Below are positions 45,387 through 54,800 of a DNA stretch of 64,000 bases, in pieces. This DNA comes from Stenotrophomonas maltophilia D457. GTDB lineage: Bacteria; Pseudomonadota; Gammaproteobacteria; Xanthomonadales; Xanthomonadaceae. The position numbers and the translations under genes are program-made. Under the pieces are notes generated by a model that worked only from the letters and a program-made list of their open reading frames with translations, was not told the origin of the DNA and made no database searches. Numbering within the stretch: the stretch's first letter is position 1; each line of letters opens with the position of its first letter. The stretch covers positions 124,001-188,000 of the forward strand of contig NC_017671.1 in assembly GCF_000284595.1 (NCBI RefSeq), read 5' to 3'.

Positions 45387-46720
45387 GGATGGAACCACCA
45401 AGATGGACGGTACTTCCACCTCTTGAGCTTCGTGATGCAGGTACTCCCTGGACAGAGTCGCTCAATGGATACGCAAATCGCTTGGCTAAGCTCAGCGGAA
45501 TTTCGTGGTGCAAGATGCTTCAGCTTATCGACACCCACTCGTCGGAGGTGCCGTCTAGATACATTGATCAGCGCAGACTCGATGGGCTCGGGCCTGTGTC
45601 AGTACGGCGTGCGCGTTCACTAGAGAAGCTGACTGGGCAGTCACTTGTCGGTGCTACTTTGTATGGACTCTCAGAGATCGTCTCCTCAAGGGCAGCGAGC
45701 TGGAGTCGACACGCCGCTTGGTGTCCGATTTGCATCGGAGCTAGCGATATGGACGAGAGCGCCACAGAGAGGCTGATTTGGAGCTTCGATGCTTATTCTC
45801 ACTGCTCGCTGCACGACGCCAGGATTGAGAACAGCTGTTCCAATTGTGGACTCGGGAAGTTGAAGAGCATTGCATTGAGAAAGTGCCCATCCTGCGGAGA
45901 TCGCCTAGACAGGCGCACACGCTTTGACTCGGCGAACCCGACTCAGCGCTGGATCAATCAGTGCATAGAGGAACTGATCTCTTGGTGCTCAAATCATCCA
46001 AATCAGAGGCTTGAACTCTCGAACTTGGAGGTGTTTATAGAGGCAGTCGTGGCTAGAGGCGAGGGGCGAAAGTTGGATTACCGACCTCCTGCACGCTTGC
46101 CTGCAAGCTATTCTGACTACAAGAGCTGGACTAGAGTGAATTGCTTCAGACTCTTTAGAAGGAATGATCCGAGTCGATTAGAGTTCAATGAGCTACTCAA
46201 TCTATCGGCAAATCAGTGCGTTTCTGTCTTGGACATTCTTCTCCAGCCTATCGAATCTGCGTCCGAACTTCTGCCTGGAATTGGATCGAATCCGGAGCTC
46301 CCACTAGGACGCGGTCGAGTGGCAGATGAGCGAAGAGAGTTTGCTCGATTGATTGACGCTCTGCTTGGTGATGACCAGTGCGTCCTTCCATCCTTCCAGG
46401 TGCTTGCGCAGCTGAGCGGAAGACGAGGGTCGTTCAAGTCTGGCCTACCGCACCACCACGCTCACTATGCGGTCCGGCTAAGGCGGCAACAGATGATGAT
46501 TCGCGGTGTTTCGCGAAGAACGATAAACAGAGCATTTCGTCTTGCATGTCAGTTGAAACTTTCGCTACAAGGACAGCTGCTGATATCCGAAGCCGTGGCA
46601 AAACGAATCCACATCGAGATGGATGTCGCATCGAACATCGTGCGATCCGCGGAACTTGCCTGTAGCCTTCTTCTCCCAGTGGGAGGGATGAAGGGCGTAG
46701 CTCGTATACCCAATCTATGA
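45383..46720 (+). CDS. tniQ: TniQ/TnsD-family target-selection protein
   Basis: 445 residues from GTG 45383 (ATG 45389 possible). N-terminal TniQ segment ESLNGYANRLAKLSGISW, then a zinc-binding set: AAWCPICIGASDMDE, AYSHCSLHDARIENSCSNCG and LRKCPSCGDRLDRRTR. The C-terminal half is helical with no recognisable target-DNA domain. One TniQ only, and no Cas or TnsE gene nearby, so target choice is presumably by DNA sequence recognition. No CRISPR array is seen. Last gene of the transposition operon. Confidence 0.85.
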   Translation: MRMEPPRWTVLPPLELRDAGTPWTESLNGYANRLAKLSGISWCKMLQLIDTHSSEVPSRYIDQRRLDGLGPVSVRRARSLEKLTGQSLVGATLYGLSEIVSSRAASWSRHAAWCPICIGASDMDESATERLIWSFDAYSHCSLHDARIENSCSNCGLGKLKSIALRKCPSCGDRLDRRTRFDSANPTQRWINQCIEELISWCSNHPNQRLELSNLEVFIEAVVARGEGRKLDYRPPARLPASYSDYKSWTRVNCFRLFRRNDPSRLEFNELLNLSANQCVSVLDILLQPIESASELLPGIGSNPELPLGRGRVADERREFARLIDALLGDDQCVLPSFQVLAQLSGRRGSFKSGLPHHHAHYAVRLRRQQMMIRGVSRRTINRAFRLACQLKLSLQGQLLISEAVAKRIHIEMDVASNIVRSAELACSLLLPVGGMKGVARIPNL

Positions 46721-46873
46721 GCTGAAGCCTTCCTGGTGGTCTTAGAAGTCTCTTGGTCTTAGATGCCCCGTCTGCCTGACGAACACGAGTGCATTCCACG
46801 GTTGCGAGGTGTCAGCAATAGTGCCGAAGGGTGGCATAAGTGCTGTTTGCTACGTCGACGGATGCGCAGAGCA

Positions 46874-47503
46874 TCAGAGCTGTCCAAGATCTTGGACGAC
46901 CGATCGCCCTTGGCGCAGGTCGATTGCCAGCAGGCGACCACCTGCGACCTGCCGGCCAGCGGCGCTGTTTAACCATGCCGCTTGAATCCTGCCCGCCTCA
47001 ATTACCGCATCCGCCGCAAAGCTGTCAGGCATGGCCCGCAAGGGCTCGCCGGGTGACGCCAGACCTCCGACCAAGGGTTGCACCACCGTTGCTGCGGTGC
47101 TGTTGGACTTGGCGTAGGCGGTGGCTATCATTCGTCCGGCGCGTGGGCACCACCCTCCAAGTACCAGTTCGGTGCCTAGGGTTTGCCTCGACAGGCCTGC
47201 TTCAAGGGCTGCCTTCTCGTACTCAGGCCAAAGCTGGTCGATCACCAATGTCAGTTCCTTGGCTAGCTGCTCCATTGTGAAGTCCGCCCGAAAGCTGGCC
47301 TGCAGCATAAGTGCGTAGATCCGAAGGAAGAATTGAGTGCTACCGCGGCAGGCAAGCACCACGTTGTGTTGTGGAATCAATAAGAACTTCGCGCCGGACG
47401 ATTTGGCGCCGGTGAGTGCATCCTCGGCGAGAGTGTCAACTGCAACCAGCATCCGTTCAGGGCTAAGCAGGACGTTCAGGATACTCAAGTGCGCGCGCTC
47501 CAC
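46874..47503 (-). CDS. Unknown protein, possible Ntn-hydrolase-like fold
   Basis: 209 residues from GTG 47503. LLSPERMLVAVDTLAEDALTG, AKFLLIPQHNVVLACRGSTQ and GTELVLGGWCPRAGRMIATA give the strand pattern and V-x-x-D-T turn seen in proteasome-like (Ntn) folds, but an N-terminal nucleophile is not obvious. No signal peptide. It lies after tniQ in the opposite direction and may be transposon cargo. The fold suggestion is impressionistic. Confidence 0.5.
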   Translation of the reverse strand: MERAHLSILNVLLSPERMLVAVDTLAEDALTGAKSSGAKFLLIPQHNVVLACRGSTQFFLRIYALMLQASFRADFTMEQLAKELTLVIDQLWPEYEKAALEAGLSRQTLGTELVLGGWCPRAGRMIATAYAKSNSTAATVVQPLVGGLASPGEPLRAMPDSFAADAVIEAGRIQAAWLNSAAGRQVAGGRLLAIDLRQGRSVVQDLGQL

Positions 47504-47560
47504 TGGCTTGCGGCAATATCATGCGGATTGTGACGATTGTCCATCTAGAAGCACATTGGA

Positions 47561-47842
47561 ATGAATTTTGAGATTTCTGACTTAAAGGCTCGCTTAGAGG
47601 CGTGCGAGACAGATCTTGCGGCGCACCGTGGCTACTTGAAGGCCCTGGAGTACGGGGTGCGGACGCTAATCATCACGCATCCGTATCCAGACTTGTTATC
47701 GAGAGCCTGGGCCTCGATTCTTCCTGGGATCACTGAGGCTCACGGGCCGGAGGGCGGGTGGATTTTCAACGCGGCCTTCCAGCAGCTGCTCTCGGTGTTG
47801 ACTCAGCAAATTGAGGCGCGGGGCGGCAAGGTCGGTGATTAG
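47561..47842 (+). CDS. Small helical protein of unknown function
   Basis: 93 residues. Coiled-coil-prone head (MNFEISDLKARLEACETDLA) then a mixed segment with HGPEGGWIFNAAFQQLLSVL. No recognised family, signal or metal motif. Between the divergent unknown gene and the metal-resistance block; probably island cargo. Confidence 0.5.
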   Translation: MNFEISDLKARLEACETDLAAHRGYLKALEYGVRTLIITHPYPDLLSRAWASILPGITEAHGPEGGWIFNAAFQQLLSVLTQQIEARGGKVGD

Positions 47843-47905
47843 GGGAACAGGACCTCGATCTGAGGTGGCATTGCCTCCCAGCCCAGAGCAGGGCTTTCTG
47901 GACGG

Positions 47906-47949
47906 TTCAGGGCGGGACTTGGGGAACTTCAGGGCGGGACTTGGGGAAC
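47906..47949. repeat. Perfect 22-bp tandem duplication upstream of cnrY
   Basis: The unit running TTCAGGGCGGGACTTGGGGA then AC occurs twice without a gap or mismatch, at 47906-47927 and 47928-47949. It lies about 40 bases before the proposed cnrY promoter and could duplicate a protein-binding site. Confidence 0.85.
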
Positions 47950-47986
47950 TCAAGCACGAATGCTGGAGGGAACTGATGTGCAGCTT

Positions 47987-48015
47987 TGAGGGGAAGGGGG
48001 ATTGGCGTGCGTATA
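47987..48015 (+). promoter_or_regulatory. Proposed CnrH-dependent promoter of cnrYXH
   Basis: The -35-like TGAGGGGAAGG (47987-47997) and -10-like GCGTATA (48009-48015) are 11 bases apart. The same two elements with the same 11-base spacing recur at 49369-49397 before cnrC. A G-rich AGGGGA-type -35 is what I recall for CnrH promoters in Cupriavidus. Confidence 0.65.
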
Positions 48016-48042
48016 AAGAAGGGCAGATGAGGAGAACTTCAA

Positions 48043-48330
48043 ATGAGTGACGTAGATGAATGGCTGACAAGGGCCTCGGCTGCCACTCGGCCCTGCGGCA
48101 ATGAGCAGGCCACTGATGTGCTAGTTCAGCGCTTGTCCCAAGAAGCTTCCCCTTCGCAATGGGCCGGTAAGCGAGAGTTCCGCCGGGCACTCGCATGCGC
48201 CGCGCTCGCGGCGGTGCTTACCTGCGGAGGAGTAGGCTCCGCCTTCTTTGTCACCCAGGCACCCTCGCGCCCGACATGGGTCGCGGCCCCAGCTTCCATG
48301 TCCCCATACGCTCTACTGGTGGAACGCTGA
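48043..48330 (+). CDS. cnrY: CnrY-like membrane antisigma factor
   Basis: 95 residues, the length of Cupriavidus CnrY. A GGAGAA box precedes ATG 48043. A cytoplasmic N-terminal half (VDEWLTRASAATRPCGNEQA) would bind the sigma factor CnrH; one membrane helix (ALACAALAAVLTCGGVGSAFF) leads to a short periplasmic tail (MSPYALLVER) that would contact CnrX. The stop TGA overlaps the cnrX ATG by one base. Identification rests mostly on the order cnrY-cnrX-cnrH. Confidence 0.85.
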   Translation: MSDVDEWLTRASAATRPCGNEQATDVLVQRLSQEASPSQWAGKREFRRALACAALAAVLTCGGVGSAFFVTQAPSRPTWVAAPASMSPYALLVER

Positions 48331-48776
48331 TGGCAATCGGACCCCTCATGAGGCTGCCGCTGGCAACAATCGCTGGCGCCATCATTGGCGTCGTGTGCGC
48401 GCTGGCTATCGGCTGGACCTGGCACTCGCTCAATCCTGGGCACAGCGATCTCCATGAACGCCTTCACGCCGTGGTGCCTCTGGACGACTCGGAGAAGCAG
48501 ATCCTCCAGGCCAAGGAACAGCTGTTCGCAACAAGGCGAGGTGAGATCGAAGCGCGCCTGCGGATTGCCAACCGCCAGCTGGCGGACGCCATCGCGGCTG
48601 ACCCCAAATGGAACCCCCAGGTGGAACGTGCAAGTCGTGAGGTGGAGCGGGCTGCGGGCGATCTCCAGCGCATCACGCTCGAGCATGTGTTCGAGATGCG
48701 CGAGGGCTTGAAACCCGAGCACCGGCCGGCCTACGACAAGGCACTCCTTGAAGCACTTCGCACCGACTCTCCCTGA
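48330..48776 (+). CDS. cnrX: CnrX-like periplasmic Ni/Co sensor
   Basis: 148 residues, the length of CnrX. An N-terminal anchor (LATIAGAIIGVVCALAIGW) precedes a helical-hairpin sensor domain. Counting from ATG 48330, the residues H42, H46, E63, H119 and M123 (HSDLHERLH, KEQLFATRRGEIE, LEHVFEM) fall at exactly the positions reported as metal ligands of Cupriavidus CnrX. This supports both the start and the Ni/Co specificity. Metal binding would alter its grip on CnrY and free CnrH. Overlaps cnrY by one base. Confidence 0.92.
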   Translation: MAIGPLMRLPLATIAGAIIGVVCALAIGWTWHSLNPGHSDLHERLHAVVPLDDSEKQILQAKEQLFATRRGEIEARLRIANRQLADAIAADPKWNPQVERASREVERAAGDLQRITLEHVFEMREGLKPEHRPAYDKALLEALRTDSP

Positions 48777-48790
48777 GCCACACAAACGTT

Positions 48791-49354
48791 GTGACCATCG
48801 AGGACGACAACAACTGGGCAGTTGAAGCTGCGGCAGGTAATGCTGAGGCCTTCGCTCGCCTGGTCCGCCGTCACTCGCCAGCAATCAAGCAGATGGTTCG
48901 AGGCATGGGCCTGCCCGAAACCGACGTCGATGATGTCGTGCAGGAGACATTCGTTGCCGCTTGGCGAGGCCTGTCAGAGTACGATCCGACGCGCTCGGTA
49001 CTTCCCTGGCTGATGCGTATTGGAATCAACAAGGTTCGTGATACGCAACGGTTTCGACGCGTCCGCCATTTCCTGTTCCGGGCCAAGCCTTTGGATGACG
49101 AGGAAGGACGCGCCCTGCATTCCGAGCAGGCCGGGCCAGAGCAGGTTGCCGGCTCTCAGCTTGAGCTCGCAGAAGTAAGAAGGGTTCTCAACACGATCGA
49201 CCCGAGCCTGCGTGAAGCCCTGGTTCTGACTGCCTTCGTCGGCCTTTCCCAGGTTGAAGCAGCTTCCGCCCTGGGTATCAGTCTCAAAACAATAGAGGGT
49301 CGCGTACTGAGAGCACGGGCCAAGCTGACAGATGCACTGAGCCGCGGGAAATAA
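48791..49354 (+). CDS. cnrH: CnrH-like ECF sigma factor
   Basis: 187 residues from GTG 48791. Region 2: AFARLVRRHSPAIKQMVRGM, DVDDVVQETFVAAWRGLSEY and LPWLMRIGINKVRDTQRFRR. Region 4: LREALVLTAFVGLSQVEAAS and ALGISLKTIEGRVLRARAKL. Held inactive by the CnrYX complex until Ni or Co is sensed outside. Expected targets are the matched promoters at 47987 and 49369, so it would drive its own operon and the pump. Confidence 0.92.
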   Translation: MTIEDDNNWAVEAAAGNAEAFARLVRRHSPAIKQMVRGMGLPETDVDDVVQETFVAAWRGLSEYDPTRSVLPWLMRIGINKVRDTQRFRRVRHFLFRAKPLDDEEGRALHSEQAGPEQVAGSQLELAEVRRVLNTIDPSLREALVLTAFVGLSQVEAASALGISLKTIEGRVLRARAKLTDALSRGK

Positions 49355-49368
49355 ATTTTCGCCGGATT

Positions 49369-49397
49369 CGAGGGGAAGGCCGCGCAGGCCGCGTAGT
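49369..49397 (+). promoter_or_regulatory. Proposed CnrH-dependent promoter of cnrCBA
   Basis: CGAGGGGAAGG (49369-49379) and GCGTAGT (49391-49397), 11 bases apart, duplicate the arrangement before cnrY. They lie 45-70 bases upstream of the cnrC start. Confidence 0.65.
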
Positions 49398-49441
49398 GCA
49401 GAAAGACGGCCGAGATTGCGGCCCCACTGCACCGGATCCTC

Positions 49442-50665
49442 ATGAAACCATCATTGCTTGCCCTGACGGTGATGCTGGCCCTGACCAGTATCTCTGCGGC
49501 CTATGCCTCGGACGCCCCGAACTTCAGCGCGTTGCTCGAGCAGAGCAGGGCCCAATCCCCCTTCCTTCAGGAAAAGGGGTTCGACACAGCTGCCGCTGCG
49601 GGCGAAGCCCGCCAAGCGCGAGCGCTACGTAACCCCACCATTGATGCCCTCGCAGAGAATCTCAACGCTCCCCCCAGCAATGGCGCGAGCCAGCGGCAGA
49701 CGACCTACACCATCAGCCAGCCACTCGAGATCTTTGGCCAACGTGGGGCTCGAATCCAGGCGGGAGAGAAAGGGCTGCAGGCGGCCGAAGCTCGCCAGCA
49801 CCAGGCACAAGTCGAATTCGCCGCAGCCTTGGCTGTTGCCTACGCGTCTTCCGAGGCTGGGCTGATACGGCGAAACATTGCTGCCGAAGATGTTGATCGC
49901 GCCAGAGGCGACCTGAAGGCAGCTCAGGCGCTGGTTGACGCAGGAAAGGAGGCCAGCCTGCGCGTAGCACAAGCCCAGGCCGGCTTGAGCTCAGCAGAAG
50001 CGATTGCCGCCTCAAGAGAGGCAGAGGCGGCTGCAGCTCTCGAGCAACTGTCAGTACTGGCGGGAAGAGCTGAACCCTACTCAGGCACGTCCGAGTCACT
50101 CCTGGTGCGCGAGTGGGTTGCGCCCGCAATTGCGAACGTCGATTCGGCATCTGTCCTGTCTGCGAAGGCAGACGTCGATGCGAGCGATGCGGTTCTGCGC
50201 ACTGAACGCTTCAAGCGGGCACCGGACCTTAACCTCACCGCAGGCCGTCGCAACTTCGCCGCCGGTGGGGACGCATTGGTCGTCGGCGTGTCTCTGAGCA
50301 TCCCATTGTTTGACCGGAACAGCGGCGGGATCAGCGCGGCTCGAGCACGGAGCGACGCCGCCCGTGCTCGATTGGATGCAGCACGCCTCCAGAGCCAGGC
50401 GGACCGTGCGACTGCGCTTGCGCGTGTTGACGCCGCCAAGCGAGGACTGATCGCTGCCTCCAAGGGAGAGGAAGCAGCCACGGAAGCCTACCGAATGGCG
50501 CGCTTGGGATACGAGGCCGGTAGAACCCCACTGGTTGAGCTGCTGCTTAGCCGTCGCACGCTGACGGACGCGAGGCTGAGCGTGGTGGATGCACGACTCG
50601 CACGCGTTGCCGCCTACGCATCGCTCGCCGTGGCCAGCGGTCAGATTGCCTTTGGAGACATGTAG
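49442..50665 (+). CDS. cnrC: CnrC/NccC-like outer-membrane efflux channel
   Basis: 407 residues. Signal peptide LLALTVMLALTSISAAYA, then a TolC-family channel with its two internally repeated helical-hairpin units (FSALLEQSRAQSPFLQEKGF, TYTISQPLEIFGQRGARIQA and YRMARLGYEAGRTPLVELLL). It exports Ni/Co/Cd across the outer membrane together with CnrB and CnrA. Its stop abuts the cnrB start. Confidence 0.92.
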   Translation: MKPSLLALTVMLALTSISAAYASDAPNFSALLEQSRAQSPFLQEKGFDTAAAAGEARQARALRNPTIDALAENLNAPPSNGASQRQTTYTISQPLEIFGQRGARIQAGEKGLQAAEARQHQAQVEFAAALAVAYASSEAGLIRRNIAAEDVDRARGDLKAAQALVDAGKEASLRVAQAQAGLSSAEAIAASREAEAAAALEQLSVLAGRAEPYSGTSESLLVREWVAPAIANVDSASVLSAKADVDASDAVLRTERFKRAPDLNLTAGRRNFAAGGDALVVGVSLSIPLFDRNSGGISAARARSDAARARLDAARLQSQADRATALARVDAAKRGLIAASKGEEAATEAYRMARLGYEAGRTPLVELLLSRRTLTDARLSVVDARLARVAAYASLAVASGQIAFGDM

Positions 50666-51841
50666 ATGAAGAGAAGTATTCCGGCTGTTAACACCCTGAC
50701 GATGATCGGCGTGGCTACCTTGGCGCTTGGCGCGGGATTTGGCATTGCACGCTTATCCGCCCCTTCAGAGACGGTGGTCGACCCCGCGAAAGACGAAGCC
50801 AGCGCCAGTGCGCCGGCGGAGGCGGAGGCAGCTCAGGAAGTCGCGATTCCCAAGGAGTATCTTGCCGCTGCCGGGATCTCGGTGGAGCCCGTCACTTCCG
50901 CTCAGGTAGCGGCGAATATCACCGCATCGGGTTCGGTCGTGGCAATCCCCGGTGGTGAGGCCGTCGTGGTGGCACGTGCGGCCGGTAACGTCACCGATGT
51001 CATCCGGCAGGTGGGCGACAAGGTGAAGAAGGGCGAAGTGCTGGCACGCGTAGCCAGCCCTGATGGGGCCCGTATTGCGGCTGACCTTCGTGTGGCCAGC
51101 GCCAGCCTCTCCCTCGCCGAAAAGAACGTCAAGCGCGATGAGTCGTTGCTCGCACAGGGCGTGCTGGCACGACAAGAGGCTGAGGCGAGTCGCGCCGCCT
51201 ATCTCACAGCGCAAGCAGAAGCACAACGCGCTGCCCTGGTGGCACGCACCGCCAATGTGGATGGAGGAGGTAGCGTCAACGTCATCAGCCCTATCGATGG
51301 AACCATCAGCAGCTCGCAAGTGACTCTGGGCGCTTTCGTCGAGCCGCAGGCCTCCCTTTATAGGGTCACAGGTTCCAATGGCGTGGAGATTCAGGCCTCC
51401 GTTCGTGCGGGTGACACCGGTCGGATCAAGGCCGGCGACAGCGTGTCCATTACCCGCTCCGACGGAAGCGTCACCTCAGGAAAGGTCCGTTCAGTTGCTG
51501 CCGCCGTAGGTGGGCTGACAAGGGCTGCCACAGTCGTAATCACCCCGAGCGCAGAGGCGAACGGATTGGTTGTGGGTGACGGTGTGCAGGTCCGGCTGGT
51601 CACCGCTTCCGGATCGGGTGAGGGGCTGTCTGTCTCGGAAGAGGCGGTCCAGAACATCGACGGAAAAGACGTCCTCTTCGTCAGAACCAGTAAGGGGTTC
51701 ACTGCACAGCCGGTCTTCATTGGCCTCCGTAGCGGTGGTATGGCGCAGATCCTTTCTGGCGTCACTGCGGGAACCCCGGTTGCTACCCGTAATGCGTTTC
51801 TGGTGAAAGCCGAGATGAAAAAGTCGGGCGGAGACGAGTAA
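50666..51841 (+). CDS. cnrB: CnrB/NccB-like periplasmic adaptor
   Basis: 391 residues. Membrane-fusion protein linking CnrA to CnrC. N-terminal anchor (TMIGVATLALGAGFGIARL), biotinyl-lipoyl halves (IRQVGDKVKKGEVLARVASP ... DGTISSSQVTLGAFVEPQAS), a helical hairpin between them, and a beta-barrel with RVTGSNGVEIQASVRAGDTG. Starts one base after cnrC and overlaps cnrA by one base. Confidence 0.93.
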   Translation: MKRSIPAVNTLTMIGVATLALGAGFGIARLSAPSETVVDPAKDEASASAPAEAEAAQEVAIPKEYLAAAGISVEPVTSAQVAANITASGSVVAIPGGEAVVVARAAGNVTDVIRQVGDKVKKGEVLARVASPDGARIAADLRVASASLSLAEKNVKRDESLLAQGVLARQEAEASRAAYLTAQAEAQRAALVARTANVDGGGSVNVISPIDGTISSSQVTLGAFVEPQASLYRVTGSNGVEIQASVRAGDTGRIKAGDSVSITRSDGSVTSGKVRSVAAAVGGLTRAATVVITPSAEANGLVVGDGVQVRLVTASGSGEGLSVSEEAVQNIDGKDVLFVRTSKGFTAQPVFIGLRSGGMAQILSGVTAGTPVATRNAFLVKAEMKKSGGDE

Positions 51842-54800
51842 TGATCGAGCAAGTACTCACGGGTGCCGTACGGCACCGCTGGCTGGTTCTGTTGATCACA
51901 CTGGTGATTGCGGTGATCGGCGGGTGGCAACTGAACCTGCTACCGATCGACGTGACTCCGGATATCACGAACAAGCAGGTCCAGATCAACACCGTCATCC
52001 CGACGCTGAGTCCAGTGGAGGTCGAGAAGCGCGTTACCTACCCGATCGAGACCGCGATGGCAGGACTTCGGGGCGTCGCGAACACCCGGTCGTTCTCGCG
52101 CAACGGCTTCAGCCAGGTCACGGTGATCTTCGATGAGAGCGCAGACCTCTACTTCATGCGCCAACAGGTCACCGAGCGTCTGACTCAGGCTCGGCCCCAG
52201 TTGCCGGAGGGTGCCGAACCACTGATGGGCCCGGTTTCGACCGGGTTGGGCGAAGTATTCCACTACAGCGTTGAATTCACCCACCCAGATGGCAAAGATG
52301 CCCCGCGAAATGATGGTAAGCCTGGCTGGCAAAGCGACGGTTCGTTCCTGACTGATCAAGGGGAACGGCTGACGGACAACATGGCACGTCTGGCCTACTT
52401 GCGCACAGTCCAGGACTGGATTGTGCGGCCTCAGCTGCGCACGACGCCAGGCGTAGCAGACGTCGACAGCCTCGGCGGCTACGTCAAGGAGTATGTCGTT
52501 GAGCCCAATGCGAGCAAGCTCGCGGAGTACGGGTTCTCCTATACCGACCTGGCCGACGCGTTGCAGGATGCCAATCTGTCGGTCGGAGCAGACTACATCC
52601 AGAGGTCGGGCGAGTCCTATCTGGTGCGCGCAGACGCCCGCATCCGCTCCGTGGACGAGATTGCCCGTGCCGTTGTGGGCAATCGCAACGGAGTTCCCGT
52701 AACGGTGGGTGACGTCGCACGTGTGGTCGTTGACGGTGAGCTCCGCCGCGGTGCTGCCAGCCGCAATGGATACGAGACTGTCGTCGGCAGTGCACTCATG
52801 CTGGTTGGCGCCAACAGCCGAACTGTGGCGGCGGCGGTGGGTGACAAGCTGCAGGAGATCGGCAAGACCATGCCGCCGGGCGTGACGATTGTTCCCACCT
52901 TGGACCGATCCCAGCTGGTTGTCGCAACGATCAAGACCGTCGCCAAGAACCTGGCCGAAGGCGCTCTTCTAGTCGTGGTCATCCTGTGTGCATTGCTCGG
53001 AAACTGGCGAGCTGCTGTCATTGCTGCATTGGTGATTCCGTTGTCCCTGCTGATCACCGCGATCGGCATGAACAAGCTCGGGATCTCTGGCAACCTGATG
53101 AGCCTGGGTGCGCTCGACTTTGGCCTGATCATCGACGGCGCGGTCATCATCGTCGAGAACGCACTGCGCCGCCTGGCAGAGCGACAGCATGCACTTGGGC
53201 GCCCGCTCAATCTATCGGAGCGCCTGCATGAAACGATCGCCTCGTCCAAGGAGATGGTCCGCCCGACCGTATATGGGCAGGCGGTCATCTTCCTGGTCTT
53301 CGTGCCCTGCCTGACCTTCCAGGGCGTCGAGGGGAAGATGTTCTCTCCGATGGTCATTACCCTGATGCTGGCGCTGGCCTCTGCATTCGTGCTCTCCCTC
53401 ACTTTCGTTCCGGCGATGGTGGCGGTCATGCTCAAGGGCCACATTTCCGAGAAGGAAGTACGGGTAGTAGCTGCTACCAAGAGCCGCTATCAGCCGATGC
53501 TTCGCAGCGCAATCCGCCAACCCATGCCCTACCTGGCCGGTGGTCTTGGCGTCCTGGTGGCCGGCGTTGTGGCCTTTGGCTTTGTGGGTCGGGAGTTCAT
53601 GCCCACATTGGATGAGCAGAATCTCAACCTGTCCTCCGTTCGCATCCCGTCCACATCGATCGAGCAGTCCGTCGCCATCGACCTTCCTCTTGAGAAGGCA
53701 CTGATGACGTTGCCGGAGGTACAGACGGTGTACTCCAAGGCCGGTACCGCAAGCCTGGCCGCAGATCCCATGCCGCCCAATGCGTCCGACAACTACGTGA
53801 TCCTCAAGCCCAAGGACCAATGGCCGGATGGAGTGAAGACCAAAGAGCAGGTGATCGAGAGGATTCGAGAAAAGACAGCCTTTCTTGTTGGTAACAACTA
53901 TGACGCCACCCAGCCCATCGAGATGCGCTTCAATGAGCTGATCGGCGGCGTTCGTAGCGACGTTGCAGTCAAGATCTATGGCGAAGACCTGACGGCGCTT
54001 GCCGGCAGCGCTGACAAGATTGCGGCCGTCCTCAAGAAGATTCCGGGCGCATCGGATGTCCGTGTGGCGCAGACGGGAGGCTTCCCGACCTTTGACATGG
54101 CGTTCGACCGGGCCGCGATCGCCCGTTACGGACTCACCGTCAAGGAAGTGGCCGACACAGTGTCTGCTGCTCTGGCAGGTCGCATGGCGGGCCAGATCTT
54201 CGAAGGTGATCGGCGCTTCGACGTGGTGGTTCGTCTGCCCCGTGTGGACCGCAGCGATCTCGATGTACTAGGAGCCGTTCCGGTTATGCTGCCGCCAGGC
54301 AGTCAGGAAGGCCGTCAGTCTGTTCCGCTTCGTGAATTGGTCAGTTTCCGCTTCACACAGGGTCTGAACGAAGTGAGCCGCGACAATGGCAAACGTCGAA
54401 TCTATGTGGAAGCGAATGTGGTCGGGCGTGACCTGGGTAGCTTCGTTGACGACGCCAAGGCGGCTATTGCCCAGCAGGTGCAGTTGCCCACGGGTTCCTG
54501 GATCGAATGGGGCGGGCAGTTCCAGAATCTGCAGGCAGCAACGAAGCGACTGGCGATTATTGTGCCTCTCTGCTTCATTCTCATTGCAGCCGTCCTCTAC
54601 ATGGCGATTGGCAACGGTTTGCTGACAGGTACGGTACTGACTGCGGTGCCACTTGCTCTGGCCGGTGGATTCTTCGCATTGGCGTTGAGAGGAATCCCCT
54701 TCTCGATCTCAGCTGCTGTGGGCTTCATCGCGGTATCTGGTGTCGCGGTGCTCAACGGCCTGGTTCTGATCTCCGCGATCAAGAAACGCCTGCACGAGGG

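Noticed and set aside
40105..46720. CRISPR-associated (CAST) version of the Tn7-like element
   Set aside because: No Cas genes, no repeat-spacer array and only one full-length TniQ are seen in the window.
46700..46725. CCAATCTATGAG at the end of tniQ as a second-border copy of the 40.1-kb boxes
   Set aside because: It is a single copy with an inserted base and encodes the last residues of TniQ, so it is probably a coincidence.
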